A DNA stretch of 32,255 bases from Actinomycetota bacterium (GCA_009711295.1 WLST01000014.1:1-32255); one strand, 5' to 3'; positions 23,555 through 31,380 are shown, numbered from the stretch's first letter. Notes: generated from the letters alone by a model not told the origin. Program-made: numbers and translations.

Positions 23555-24514
23555 ATGCCCATACCCTTTGTGCCGGCTCTTGAGAATGTTCAATACGGTT
23601 CATGTGAGCAGGTGTCGCCTCTCATTCGGCGTGTCATAGCCAATAACCCTTCAAAATTCACATATCGCGGTACGGGTACGTACATCGTTGGCAATGGCGA
23701 TGTTGTCGTTATTGATCCGGGCCCCATTCTTGAGTCTCATCGAACGGCTTTAGAAAACGCTCTGGAAGGTGAACGTGTGGTGGGCATTGTGGCCACACAT
23801 TGCCATGGCGATCATTCGCCGCTCGCGCAGTGGATGAAAGAAACTTACGGTGCTCCAACGTATGCATTTGGCCCTCACCCTTACTATGAAGTGGTTGCCG
23901 ATGATGAAGACGCCGAAGATGAAAAAGATGATGTTGATGCATCGGGTACAGAATCCGATGTGCGTGAACACGTAGACACCGCATTTGTTCCCGATGTAGC
24001 AGTGAAAGACGGCGAGAAGTTTCTTACGGTGGGCAATTGGTCGCTCACGGGTGTGCACACTCCTGGTCATACTTCAAATCATTTGTGCGTCGCTCTCGAT
24101 GCTGAAGAGGCGCTCTTTACGGGCGATCACATTATGGGGTGGAGCACAACTGTGGTGACCCCACCCGATGGAAACATGCGTGACTATTTTGCGTCAGTGC
24201 GCAAATTGCAATTACGCAACGACAAAGTGTTGTGGCCAACACATGGAAATCCCATTACCAAACCGCAACCCTTTTTGCAGGCTTATTTGGAGCATCGCGA
24301 AGAGCGCGAAGCACAAGTACTCGCACAAGTACGCGCGGGTGTAAGCACCGTTAAGAAAATGGTGGAAGTGCTTTATGCCGATGTCCACAAGCAACTACAT
24401 AAGGCTGCGGGCCGAAGTGTTTATGCGCATCTCATAAAGTTGAGTGAAGACGGTCTTGTTGTAGTTGCAAATGGTGAAGCACCAATGAAGAAAAGTGTCT
24501 ACCTGCCGAAGTAG
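23555..24514 (+). CDS. Metallo-beta-lactamase fold hydrolase (LACTB2-like)
   Basis: This is a 319-residue hydrolase. The metal site is THCHGDH (81-87), with further ligands H172 in HTPGHTSNHL, D191 in FTGDH and the His in WPTHGNP. A winged-helix-like C-terminus (about 255-319, with VLYADVHKQLHKAAGRSVYAHLIKLSEDGLV) is as in LACTB2-type proteins, which include RNA nucleases and thioesterase-like enzymes. An unusual acidic insertion at about 116-140 (DDEDAEDEKDD then a Ser/Glu-rich stretch) interrupts the fold in a loop. It follows the AI-2E-family gene by three bases and is probably co-transcribed with it. The substrate is not predictable from sequence. Confidence 0.9.
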   Translation: MPIPFVPALENVQYGSCEQVSPLIRRVIANNPSKFTYRGTGTYIVGNGDVVVIDPGPILESHRTALENALEGERVVGIVATHCHGDHSPLAQWMKETYGAPTYAFGPHPYYEVVADDEDAEDEKDDVDASGTESDVREHVDTAFVPDVAVKDGEKFLTVGNWSLTGVHTPGHTSNHLCVALDAEEALFTGDHIMGWSTTVVTPPDGNMRDYFASVRKLQLRNDKVLWPTHGNPITKPQPFLQAYLEHREEREAQVLAQVRAGVSTVKKMVEVLYADVHKQLHKAAGRSVYAHLIKLSEDGLVVVANGEAPMKKSVYLPK

Positions 24515-24541
24515 TTCCAAGTTTCGGCACTCAAGCATTGC

Positions 24542-24547
24542 TACTGT
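24542..24547 (+). promoter_or_regulatory. Putative -10 element of the L,D-transpeptidase gene (TACTGT)
   Basis: TACTGT is followed by exactly six bases and a GTG at 24554. This supports GTG, rather than the ATG two codons later, as the start of a leaderless message. Confidence 0.45.
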
Positions 24548-24553
24548 GAATCT

Positions 24554-25240
24554 GTGAAGATGCAGACACTCGTAAAATGGTTGGCCCCAGTTGGCGCCGT
24601 CATTATTTTTGGAGGGGTCGTCGCTGTTGCTGCTTCTGGCGAATCTTCTAACACTGCAGCTGCTACGTCAACTACATCAACAACCTTTGCTTCGACCACA
24701 ACAACGGTTCCGGTCACCACCATTCCCGAAACCACCACGACAACGACGACAACTACCCCTGGGCCAACCACCACCACAGTGGTGGTCTATTCACGTGAGA
24801 ACCCTCGCCCCGTTCCCGAAAAGTCAGGCACGGGCCGGCGCATTGTTTACGCAAACATGGACAACTGGGTATGGATCATTGAAGAAGACGGCACCGTTGC
24901 CTTGTCGGTTCCTGTCTCGGGGCGACAATTTGTGCCAAAGCCAAAAACTTACAAAGTATTTAGTAAGAGCGAATTTTCGCAGAGCATCTTTTTCCCAGAA
25001 ATTAAAATGAAGTGGTCAACTCGTTTCGCCATTAGCCCCAATGGAAAAAACACCATTGCATTCCATGAAATTCCTACTTGTGCGTGGACCGGCGGCCACT
25101 GCAATGTAAAGGGTCTGATGCAAACAGAAGAACAACTTGGCACGTTCCAAAGCGGCGGGTGTATTCGTATGGCATCTCGCGATGCAGAGTTTCTCTACAA
25201 CTGGGTAGAAATGGGAACCAAAGTAGTAGTGCTCGCCTAG
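24554..25240 (+). CDS. L,D-transpeptidase (YkuD domain), membrane-anchored
   Basis: This 228-residue cell-wall enzyme should form 3-3 cross-links or attach proteins to peptidoglycan. A membrane anchor or signal (about 8-28) is followed by a Thr/Ser/Pro-rich stalk (about 34-78) including nine threonines in a row, then the YkuD domain (about 96-228). The catalytic cysteine is C203 in GTFQSGGCIRM and the histidine H171 in IAFHEIP. The usual SHGC-R motif reads SGGC-R, with Gly in place of the His before Gly-Cys. The low-complexity stalk is a typical spacer crossing the cell wall. The start is GTG at 24554. It converges with the FMN reductase gene, six bases apart. Confidence 0.9.
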   Translation: MKMQTLVKWLAPVGAVIIFGGVVAVAASGESSNTAAATSTTSTTFASTTTTVPVTTIPETTTTTTTTTPGPTTTTVVVYSRENPRPVPEKSGTGRRIVYANMDNWVWIIEEDGTVALSVPVSGRQFVPKPKTYKVFSKSEFSQSIFFPEIKMKWSTRFAISPNGKNTIAFHEIPTCAWTGGHCNVKGLMQTEEQLGTFQSGGCIRMASRDAEFLYNWVEMGTKVVVLA

Positions 25241-25246
25241 CGCGAG

Positions 25247-25780
25247 TTACTGACAACTCTCCAGAATATGAGCGAAGAGCGCTGTGAGCGTTGCATCATC
25301 GCCCGACTGTGTTGCATTCAAGGTTTCATGAATATTTGGCAGCAATACTTCGTCGCCCACGACCACGGCTTGAATTGCAGTAAAGCCAAGGCGGAGGTAC
25401 TCCACAGCATTTTTCCCACCGCGTGGCGAAGGCGCTGAGCCAATAATGAAAACTTTCTTTCCTAAAAATACATGTGCACCGTACGGGCGGCTCATCCAGT
25501 CGAACCAGTTCTTCAGCGGGCCTGGGATGCCGTAGTTGTATTCAGGTGTGGCCACAACAACAAAGTCACTCGCCGCAATTTCTGCGCGAGCTGTAGCGAC
25601 TGCTGCTGGTGGCGTGTCGGTGTCGAGGTCTTGGTTATAGAGAGGCAACTGACCAACAGCATTGGTGCGCACCACGTCGCCCTTGCCGCTGGCGAACTGT
25701 GCAAAGTGCTCAAGGATGGCTGTATTGAAGCTTCCTGCGCGCAAAGAGCCTGAAACGGTGAGGAATGTGGGCAAAGACAT
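25247..25780 (-). CDS. NADPH-dependent FMN reductase (flavodoxin fold)
   Basis: This 177-residue protein of the FMN_red/ChrR/azoreductase type transfers electrons from NAD(P)H to FMN, quinones or similar acceptors. FMN-binding marks are SGSLRAGSFN (about 10-19), the PLYNQDLD region, and ATPEYNYGIPGPLKNWFDWMSRP, the PEYN-type loop. The length is normal. It has its own TATCGT hexamer six bases before the ATG at 25780, so it is probably leaderless. It diverges from the acyl-CoA synthetase gene over a short region where -10-like hexamers overlap on both strands. Confidence 0.93.
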   Translation of the reverse strand: MSLPTFLTVSGSLRAGSFNTAILEHFAQFASGKGDVVRTNAVGQLPLYNQDLDTDTPPAAVATARAEIAASDFVVVATPEYNYGIPGPLKNWFDWMSRPYGAHVFLGKKVFIIGSAPSPRGGKNAVEYLRLGFTAIQAVVVGDEVLLPNIHETLNATQSGDDATLTALFAHILESCQ

Positions 25781-25785
25781 GCCAA

Positions 25786-25792
25786 TACGATA
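25786..25792. promoter_or_regulatory. Overlapping divergent -10-like hexamers (TACGAT/TATCGT)
   Basis: TATCGT on the minus strand (25787-25792) is six bases from the FMN-reductase ATG. TACGAT on the plus strand (25786-25791) overlaps it. A second plus-strand hexamer, TACCTT at 25811-25816, is better placed for the acyl-CoA synthetase gene. Confidence 0.4.
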
Positions 25793-25834
25793 CGGGTGGA
25801 ACAGCGGGGCTACCTTTTTATGGGGGTATCACAT

Positions 25835-27334
25835 ATGAACTTGGCAAAAATTGGTGAGTATTGGGCGCGTTGGCGGCCAAATGACATTGCAATCAAGTTT
25901 GGCGGCGTTGCTACTTCATGGCGCGAACTTGATACACACACAAATGAATTAGCGGCGGGCCTTGTTGAACGCGGCATTGGCCGTGGCGACCGCATGGGGT
26001 TGTTGCTCACAAACTGCTTGGAATGGATTGAGCTCAGTGTTGCCGCTTGGAAAATTGGCGCTGTCATTGTTCCTATTAATACGCGCTTCACGGCATCAGA
26101 AGTTGCCTACGTCGTTTCCGACGCTGGTTGCAAGTTGCTTTTCACTAATGAAGCATTAGCGCCTGCCACAACGGAAGTCTTTGGCTCATGCCCTGTGATT
26201 CGCGTGGAAGATCTAGGGCAGTTATTTGTGAGCGGCGCAAGTGTGGGCATTGCCGACACACTCGATACCGAACCATCTTTTATTTGCTACACCAGTGGCA
26301 CCACCGGCGACCCGAAAGGTGCAGTGCTCACGCATGGGTCGTTCAACGCGGCATCGCAGAGTTGGGCACAAGCACTTGAACTCACGCCGAAAGACAAACT
26401 CATTTTGCCATTCCCACTCGCATTCACTGGTGGGTTAGCACTGTGCATGTTTACCTATTGGTCGGGTGGCACTTTGTTGCTCGAGCCAATGGTTGACACC
26501 GATCGCATTTTTGACCTCTTTGAACAAGAAGGTGCAACGGCACTCATGGCGGTTCCTGTCATTCACCAACAAGTGGTTGATCACCCTCGCTTTGCTACAG
26601 CAGATCTTTCCTCGTGGCGCATTGCATGTTCAGGTGGTGCGCCAGTGCCACCAACATTGTTGAAAGCAGTACAAGCACGGGGCATTCCCATGCTGCAAAT
26701 GTTTAGCCTCACGGAATCATCAGCTGCCGGCACGGTGTTGCCAAACGCCGATGCATTGCGCAAAGTGGGCTCTGCAGGTATTCCCATTATTCATGGCGGT
26801 CTAAAAATTGCCGACGATGACGACAACGAAGTTCCTGTTGGAGAAGTGGGCGAAATTCTTTTGTCGGGCCCACACGTGATGGCGGGTTACTGGAATAACC
26901 CCGAGGCATCTATTGCTGCACTGCGTGGCGGGTGGCTGCACACCGGCGACCTTGGTCGTGTTGACGAAGAGGGTTACCTCTACGTAGTCGACCGCAAGAA
27001 AGACATGCTCATCTCTGGCGGGCTCAATGTGTACCCAGCAGAAATTGAACGCGTGCTTGCAGGTATGCCGGGAATTATTGAAGTTGCAGTTATTGGTGTG
27101 CCGCATGAAAAGTGGGGCGAAGCACCTGCAGTAGTGGTGTTCACTGGTGGCGCAGAAGTGAAAGCTGAAGATGTTCTTGCACGTTGCAAAGCACAACTCG
27201 CCGACTTCAAATTGCCACGCTATTTCCATGTGAGCCCAACTCCGTTGCCACGTAACATGTCGGGAAAAATTCTCAAGCGCGAATTAAAAATTGAACTTGC
27301 TCATCTCCCTCAAACCAGTCAGGCCATTCGTTAA
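25835..27334 (+). CDS. Acyl-CoA synthetase (class I adenylate-forming)
   Basis: This 499-residue enzyme activates a carboxylic acid to its CoA thioester through an acyl-adenylate. The phosphate loop YTSGTTGDPKGAVLTH is at about 152-167. Later come the A8 region GGWLHTGDLGRVDEEGYLYVVDRKKDMLISGGLNVYPAEIE and the catalytic lysine in MSGKILKREL near the C-terminus. The FadD subgroup is not decided. Two earlier in-frame starts exist (GTG 25796, ATG 25820). The ATG at 25835 is preferred because GGGGG lies eight bases upstream and a TACCTT hexamer at 25811-25816 would start the message in between. It is coupled by TAATG to the luciferase-like gene. Confidence 0.92.
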   Translation: MNLAKIGEYWARWRPNDIAIKFGGVATSWRELDTHTNELAAGLVERGIGRGDRMGLLLTNCLEWIELSVAAWKIGAVIVPINTRFTASEVAYVVSDAGCKLLFTNEALAPATTEVFGSCPVIRVEDLGQLFVSGASVGIADTLDTEPSFICYTSGTTGDPKGAVLTHGSFNAASQSWAQALELTPKDKLILPFPLAFTGGLALCMFTYWSGGTLLLEPMVDTDRIFDLFEQEGATALMAVPVIHQQVVDHPRFATADLSSWRIACSGGAPVPPTLLKAVQARGIPMLQMFSLTESSAAGTVLPNADALRKVGSAGIPIIHGGLKIADDDDNEVPVGEVGEILLSGPHVMAGYWNNPEASIAALRGGWLHTGDLGRVDEEGYLYVVDRKKDMLISGGLNVYPAEIERVLAGMPGIIEVAVIGVPHEKWGEAPAVVVFTGGAEVKAEDVLARCKAQLADFKLPRYFHVSPTPLPRNMSGKILKRELKIELAHLPQTSQAIR

Positions 27335-28209
27335 TGACTAAAACAAAAATCGGCATCACCATGATGGTTGCCGACTTCGCAATGGAACCAAGTGAACTAG
27401 CACGTGAAATTGAAGCACGTGGCTTTGAAAGCTTTTGGGTGCCAGAACACAGCAACATTCCCGTGAGCCGTGAAACACCATGGCCAGGAAGCCTCACCGG
27501 TGAACCATTGCCAGAAGAGTATTCACACCTGCACGATGCATTTGTTGTGCTTGCAATGGCTGCAGCAGTGACCACAAAACTTCGCCTCGGCGCAAGTGTG
27601 TTGTTGCCCGCTCAGCGTGATGCCATCTGGACATCAAAGCAAATTTCGTCTTTAGATTTTCTCAGCAAGGGCCGCTTGGAAATTGGCGTTGGTGTGGGCT
27701 GGAACCGTGAAGAACTTGCCAGCCATGGCACAGCATTTCCCGACCGTTGGCAACGCACTCGCGAAACCGTGGAAGCCATGCGCGAACTCTGGGCCAATGA
27801 GGTTGGTAGTTATTCAGGAAAATTTGTGAATATTGCACCTACTTGGCAATGGCCAAAGCCTGCACAGCCTTCTGGCCCGCCCATTCACTTAGGTGGTGGC
27901 ACGGGGCCTCGTCTTCTCGGGGAAGTGGCACAGTGGGCCGACGGGTGGCTGCCTATTTCCGCGCGACCTTCGTTAGCAAGTCGATTGGTGTTGTTGCGCG
28001 AAGCATGTGAACGTGCGGGTCGCGACTACAACAGAATGAAAATCAGTGTGTTCGGTGCAAACACTACAGCAGATGGCTTATCGAATTTGTTCGAAGAGGG
28101 TATTACACGTGCTGTGCTCACATTGCCACCAGCAAAACGCGATGTTATTTTGCCATTGCTCGATGAATGGGCTGCAACGAAAGATCAAGTGCTCGCGCGA
28201 GTGGGCTAA
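27334..28209 (+). CDS. Luciferase-like (LLM class) F420-dependent-type oxidoreductase
   Basis: This 291-residue TIM-barrel oxidoreductase has family marks KIGITMMVADFAMEPSELAREIEARGFESFWVPEHSNIP, TKLRLGASVLLPAQRDAIWTSKQISSLDFLSKGRLEIGVGVGWNREE, and PPIHLGGGTGPRLLGEVAQWADGWLP. Actinobacterial members mostly use coenzyme F420, though FMN cannot be excluded from sequence alone. It shares one base with the stop of the acyl-CoA synthetase gene (TAATG), so the two work in one operon, probably oxidising or reducing a CoA-activated substrate or a precursor of it. It ends four bases into a doubtful minus-strand frame. Confidence 0.92.
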   Translation: MTKTKIGITMMVADFAMEPSELAREIEARGFESFWVPEHSNIPVSRETPWPGSLTGEPLPEEYSHLHDAFVVLAMAAAVTTKLRLGASVLLPAQRDAIWTSKQISSLDFLSKGRLEIGVGVGWNREELASHGTAFPDRWQRTRETVEAMRELWANEVGSYSGKFVNIAPTWQWPKPAQPSGPPIHLGGGTGPRLLGEVAQWADGWLPISARPSLASRLVLLREACERAGRDYNRMKISVFGANTTADGLSNLFEEGITRAVLTLPPAKRDVILPLLDEWAATKDQVLARVG

Positions 28210-28418
28210 ATCTTTTTTTGTTTTCTTATTGATTGAAAGGTCAAAAAGGAAATGAAGGACTGAAGACGAGTGCGTGAGCATTGTGCTTCTGCAGGAAAAG
28301 AGTCCAAGCTTGTCCATTCGTAGTCGTTTGTCGCAAGGTCATCGGCCAGTTGGTCAACTTCCTGTGCCGACATCGTTTTGCCACTTTCCAAAGTGATATC
28401 ACCGTGAATGATTTTCAT
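28206..28418 (-). CDS. Doubtful small open frame between convergent genes
   Basis: The 269 bases between the luciferase-like and epimerase genes hold one frame worth noting: about 70 residues from an ATG at 28418. The first half (MKIIHGDITLESGKTMSAQEVDQLADDLA) looks protein-like, with an amphipathic helix. The second half runs through AT-rich DNA with a lysine-rich end and does not. It has no clear ribosome binding site. It might be a degraded small gene, such as the remains of an antitoxin, or chance. The rest of the interval shows only AT-rich sequence and no convincing terminator hairpin. Confidence 0.25.
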   Translation of the reverse strand: MKIIHGDITLESGKTMSAQEVDQLADDLATNDYEWTSLDSFPAEAQCSRTRLQSFISFLTFQSIRKQKKI

Positions 28419-28478
28419 TGCAATATCTTTATCAGGCAAACGAAGATGCGCAAGCAGTATTTGGGCTATTGGTGCCAG

Positions 28479-29249
28479 TTAGGCGAGAACTGAAGCAAAC
28501 TTCCACAAGTGCTTTGCGCGCTCGGTGGCATCGGTAAAGCCATCACGCAGTGCACGTGAGCGCACTTCAAAAGAAATGGGCACATCGGGGACTATTTGTA
28601 ATAGTTCTGCAATGGGCAGCGCACCTTCACCTGGGCAACTGCGGCCATTAATTGCTTCATCGAGTAGTTCTTCAAACTTTGTTGGCAGTTGTGCTGGTGC
28701 ATCAGCAATTTGGATGTAGGGGAACAATGATTTGTCGTAAGTGGCAACGTCACTTGGTGTTGACCCTGAACGTGACAAGTGCAAGTTATCGATGAGCACT
28801 CCACTGTTTGGCCTATTTGCTTGGCACACAATGTCGGCAGCCATGGGCAGTGTGTTGAGAGGGAAGATGGGAAGGAACTCGCACACAATGGTGATGCCAT
28901 GTGGTGCAGCGAAATCACAAGCTTGTGCGTAGCGATCGATGTTTGCTTGCAAGTCTTTTTTGCGGCTGGTGAACAAAATGAAACGGGCACCCACTTCGGC
29001 AGCTGCTTCAATGAGTTGCTCCGCATAGTCGTCGGCGCCATCGGCAGGAATAATGGGCTCCATGTCGAGCGCAATAACACCTGTGTCGTCAAGACGCTTT
29101 TTTACTTCTTTCGTCGTGGCAGAGGTCCAAGTAGCACCATCAAACCAAATGCCACAGGCCGGCCAACCGGCTCCCGCTGCGGCAGTAACCATGTCGGCTG
29201 GTGGAAGCGTTGGGTGAACGCCGGCAGCGAGTGAAAGCAGGCGGCTCAC
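28479..29249 (-). CDS. Sugar-phosphate isomerase/epimerase-like TIM-barrel protein
   Basis: This 256-residue protein belongs to the xylose-isomerase-like/AP-endonuclease-2 superfamily. Probable metal ligands are the Glu in LDMEPI, the Glu in IVCEFLP, the Asp in VLIDNLHLSRSG and the Glu near the end in ISFEVRS. QIADAP and RSCPGEGALPI occupy the places of the usual active-site loops. Members isomerise or epimerise sugars, inositols or other hydroxy acids, so the substrate is open. Its ATG overlaps the P450 stop by four bases (ATGA), which makes P450 and epimerase a translationally coupled pair. It is not a DNA-repair endonuclease by context. Confidence 0.85.
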   Translation of the reverse strand: MSRLLSLAAGVHPTLPPADMVTAAAGAGWPACGIWFDGATWTSATTKEVKKRLDDTGVIALDMEPIIPADGADDYAEQLIEAAAEVGARFILFTSRKKDLQANIDRYAQACDFAAPHGITIVCEFLPIFPLNTLPMAADIVCQANRPNSGVLIDNLHLSRSGSTPSDVATYDKSLFPYIQIADAPAQLPTKFEELLDEAINGRSCPGEGALPIAELLQIVPDVPISFEVRSRALRDGFTDATERAKHLWKFASVLA

Positions 29250-30511
29250 TTACGCTTCGCTTCAAAGGTAATAGGGAGTGAAGTAAGTGCACGCAAGGCA
29301 AAGTTGCGCTGGTAGTCGAGGTGCATGTCGGGGTCAACAAGTGCGAAGTCGGCGATGTTATCGACGAATGCACGAAAGCCAATGGCCAATTCGCGTCGTG
29401 CGAGTGGTGCTCCCAGGCAGAAGTGAACGCCCGCACCAAAGCCAACGTGTGAGCGTGTATTTGCGCGGTCGAGGTCGAGTTCATCAGGATTTTCGAAATG
29501 GCGGTCGTCGCGATTGGCTGCAGCGAAACGAATGTTCACTGTTGAGCCAGCAGGAATGGTGACACCATGCATTTCCACATCAACTGTTGTGACGCGGAAG
29601 AGCCCTTGCACAGGGCCTTCCAAACGAATGGCTTCTTCAACAAGAACCGGAACGTACTTGTCGGGGTCGCTACGCAACTGGCTCCATGCCTTCGGATTCT
29701 TTGCAAGAAGCATGATGCCGCCAGAAAGCGCGTTGGTGCTTGTTTCTGAACCACCAACAAAAGTGTCGGCCATCATTTCTGCATGGAGTTCTTCATCAGA
29801 CAAAGTGCGACCCCATTCAGGAATCACTGTGTTCACAATGTCGGAAAGCAAAGTGTCGTTGGGCTCTTTACGCAATTTGTCGAAGATGGGTTGGAAATAG
29901 TGCTGAGCTTCAATTTCCATTTCTGTTGACCACAGCGCTTCTTCTTCTGTTTGCATCATGCCGAGGCGCTGCACCCATGCATCGGTCCATGCTTTAATTT
30001 TCCAAATGTCTTCTTCGGGCGCACCCATTTGGAAGCCAATGACAATGAGGGGGAGCGGTACGGCAAATGCCTGAACCCAATCGCAGGTTCCTTTGTCGAT
30101 GAAAGCATCGATGAGTTGCTGCGATACGCGTTCCACCATGGGGTCGAGCAACTTGATGCGGCTCGGACGAAACGCGTGGTCGAATAGTGAACGCATTTCT
30201 TTATGGTTCGGGTCGTCGCGGCCAGCCAGCGTAGGCGCGGGCACCCAACCCTTTTCCTTGTAGAGATTGCCAATCTTCTGCTGACGCTCAATCATCTCGG
30301 GGGTGTTAATGCGCACGGGCTTTTTTGCATTGCTAAAGCGCTCGACGTCGGTCACCACCGCACGAACATCGTCGTAGCGAGAAATAACGTACATGCCCGT
30401 TCGAGGGTCTTTCCACACCGGCGCATCGTCACGCAGGTCTTTATACGCGTGGTACGGGCAATTGTTGGTCTCTACATCGAAAAAGTTGACTTCTACGGTC
30501 TTGTCATTCAC
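29246..30511 (-). CDS. Cytochrome P450 monooxygenase
   Basis: This is a 421-residue soluble bacterial P450. The haem-thiolate cysteine is C365 in FGAGVHFCLGAPLARRE. The I-helix oxygen-activation motif reads GGSETSTNAL (A/GGxET/DT type) and the ExxR motif is EEAIR. The length and lack of a membrane anchor are typical of bacterial CYPs. The family number cannot be assigned by eye. No ferredoxin or ferredoxin reductase gene adjoins it, so electrons must come from elsewhere. GGAG upstream of the ATG at 30511 is a good ribosome binding site. It is co-transcribed with the epimerase gene and diverges from the tandem SnoaL gene through overlapping -10-like hexamers. Confidence 0.96.
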   Translation of the reverse strand: MNDKTVEVNFFDVETNNCPYHAYKDLRDDAPVWKDPRTGMYVISRYDDVRAVVTDVERFSNAKKPVRINTPEMIERQQKIGNLYKEKGWVPAPTLAGRDDPNHKEMRSLFDHAFRPSRIKLLDPMVERVSQQLIDAFIDKGTCDWVQAFAVPLPLIVIGFQMGAPEEDIWKIKAWTDAWVQRLGMMQTEEEALWSTEMEIEAQHYFQPIFDKLRKEPNDTLLSDIVNTVIPEWGRTLSDEELHAEMMADTFVGGSETSTNALSGGIMLLAKNPKAWSQLRSDPDKYVPVLVEEAIRLEGPVQGLFRVTTVDVEMHGVTIPAGSTVNIRFAAANRDDRHFENPDELDLDRANTRSHVGFGAGVHFCLGAPLARRELAIGFRAFVDNIADFALVDPDMHLDYQRNFALRALTSLPITFEAKRK

Positions 30512-30536
30512 TTCTCCACCCCCAGGTACTTTCCTC

Positions 30537-30543
30537 TACCTTA
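30537..30543. promoter_or_regulatory. Overlapping divergent -10 elements TACCTT/TAAGGT
   Basis: The seven bases TACCTTA give TACCTT on the plus strand and TAAGGT on the minus strand. Each is at a distance that leaves a short leader carrying a ribosome binding site for its gene: GAAGGGAG before the SnoaL start and GGAG before the P450 start. Confidence 0.4.
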
Positions 30544-30566
30544 TTCAGTAGCGAAGGGAGATGGCG

Positions 30567-31370
30567 ATGCCAACAGCAGAGGAAATCATTAAGAAATTTG
30601 GTGCAGTAGAAGACGATCAGCGCTACACGCGCCTTGTCGATCTCTTTACTCCCGATGCCATTTATTACGACCCTTTCATGGGCGCCCAGGTAGGAACCGA
30701 CGCCATCCGCACCTTCATGGGGCACATGGAAGAAATGGTTCCCGCAGCAGGTGCACGTTTTGATGAGTGGGAAGTATGTGCAGGCACCACCACCGCATGG
30801 GCAAAGTGGACAATGTACGCAAAGGGCCCAAATGGTGAAGTGGGCATTAACGGCCAAAGCATTTATCGCTTGCGTGACGATGGTGATGGGTTGAAGGTGT
30901 GCTTCGTTGCCGACTATCTCGATTCGAATGCTTATGCACAACTCACTCGCGACCGCGTTCCCGACATGACGACACCGGCAACGTTGCCAAAAGGTACGAG
31001 CGAACAGGGAAGTGCACATGCGCTCATCTCGAAGTTTTGGAAAATGCAAGACACGCGTCAATATGCACAGCTTGCAGAACTCTTCACCGACGATGCTGTG
31101 TTTACCGATCAGACATCGGGTGACTTTGTTGGCAAGGAAGCAATTACTGCGTTCATGAATCGCATGGATGTAGAAATGACTGCACGTGGAGTGACGTTCT
31201 CACTCGACGATTGTGCTGGCGATGAAACTGTCGGTTGGTCGCAGTGGACATGTCACTTGCCCGGCGGCTCATTTCCCGGCTGGACGCTTCATAAAGTGCG
31301 CGATGGAAAATTCACTCTCGACTCCGACTACTTCGATGTTGCACAGGCCGCGAAACTTCGTACGAAGTGA
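30567..31370 (+). CDS. Tandem SnoaL/NTF2-like protein
   Basis: This 267-residue protein is made of two NTF2-like (SnoaL-type) domains in tandem, about 1-125 and 150-267. Each begins with an alpha-helix and the pattern Q-x-L-V/A-x-LFTxDAxxxD (RLVDLFTPDAIYYD in the first, QLAELFTDDAVFTD in the second), then a GxxAI-x-xFM helix and a WAKWTMY or WSQWTCHLPG strand. Such folds act as ketosteroid isomerases, cyclases or hydratases, or as ligand-binding proteins. The ATG at 30567 is chosen over one two codons earlier because AAGGGAG is then six bases upstream. The place opposite the P450 suggests a shared pathway. Confidence 0.85.
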   Translation: MPTAEEIIKKFGAVEDDQRYTRLVDLFTPDAIYYDPFMGAQVGTDAIRTFMGHMEEMVPAAGARFDEWEVCAGTTTAWAKWTMYAKGPNGEVGINGQSIYRLRDDGDGLKVCFVADYLDSNAYAQLTRDRVPDMTTPATLPKGTSEQGSAHALISKFWKMQDTRQYAQLAELFTDDAVFTDQTSGDFVGKEAITAFMNRMDVEMTARGVTFSLDDCAGDETVGWSQWTCHLPGGSFPGWTLHKVRDGKFTLDSDYFDVAQAAKLRTK

Positions 31371-31380
31371 GTAACTAGCA

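Noticed and set aside
24541-24777. Minus-strand frame rich in Val and Gly
   Set aside because: It is the complement of the threonine-rich stalk of the L,D-transpeptidase; low-complexity codons create it, and it has no ribosome binding site.
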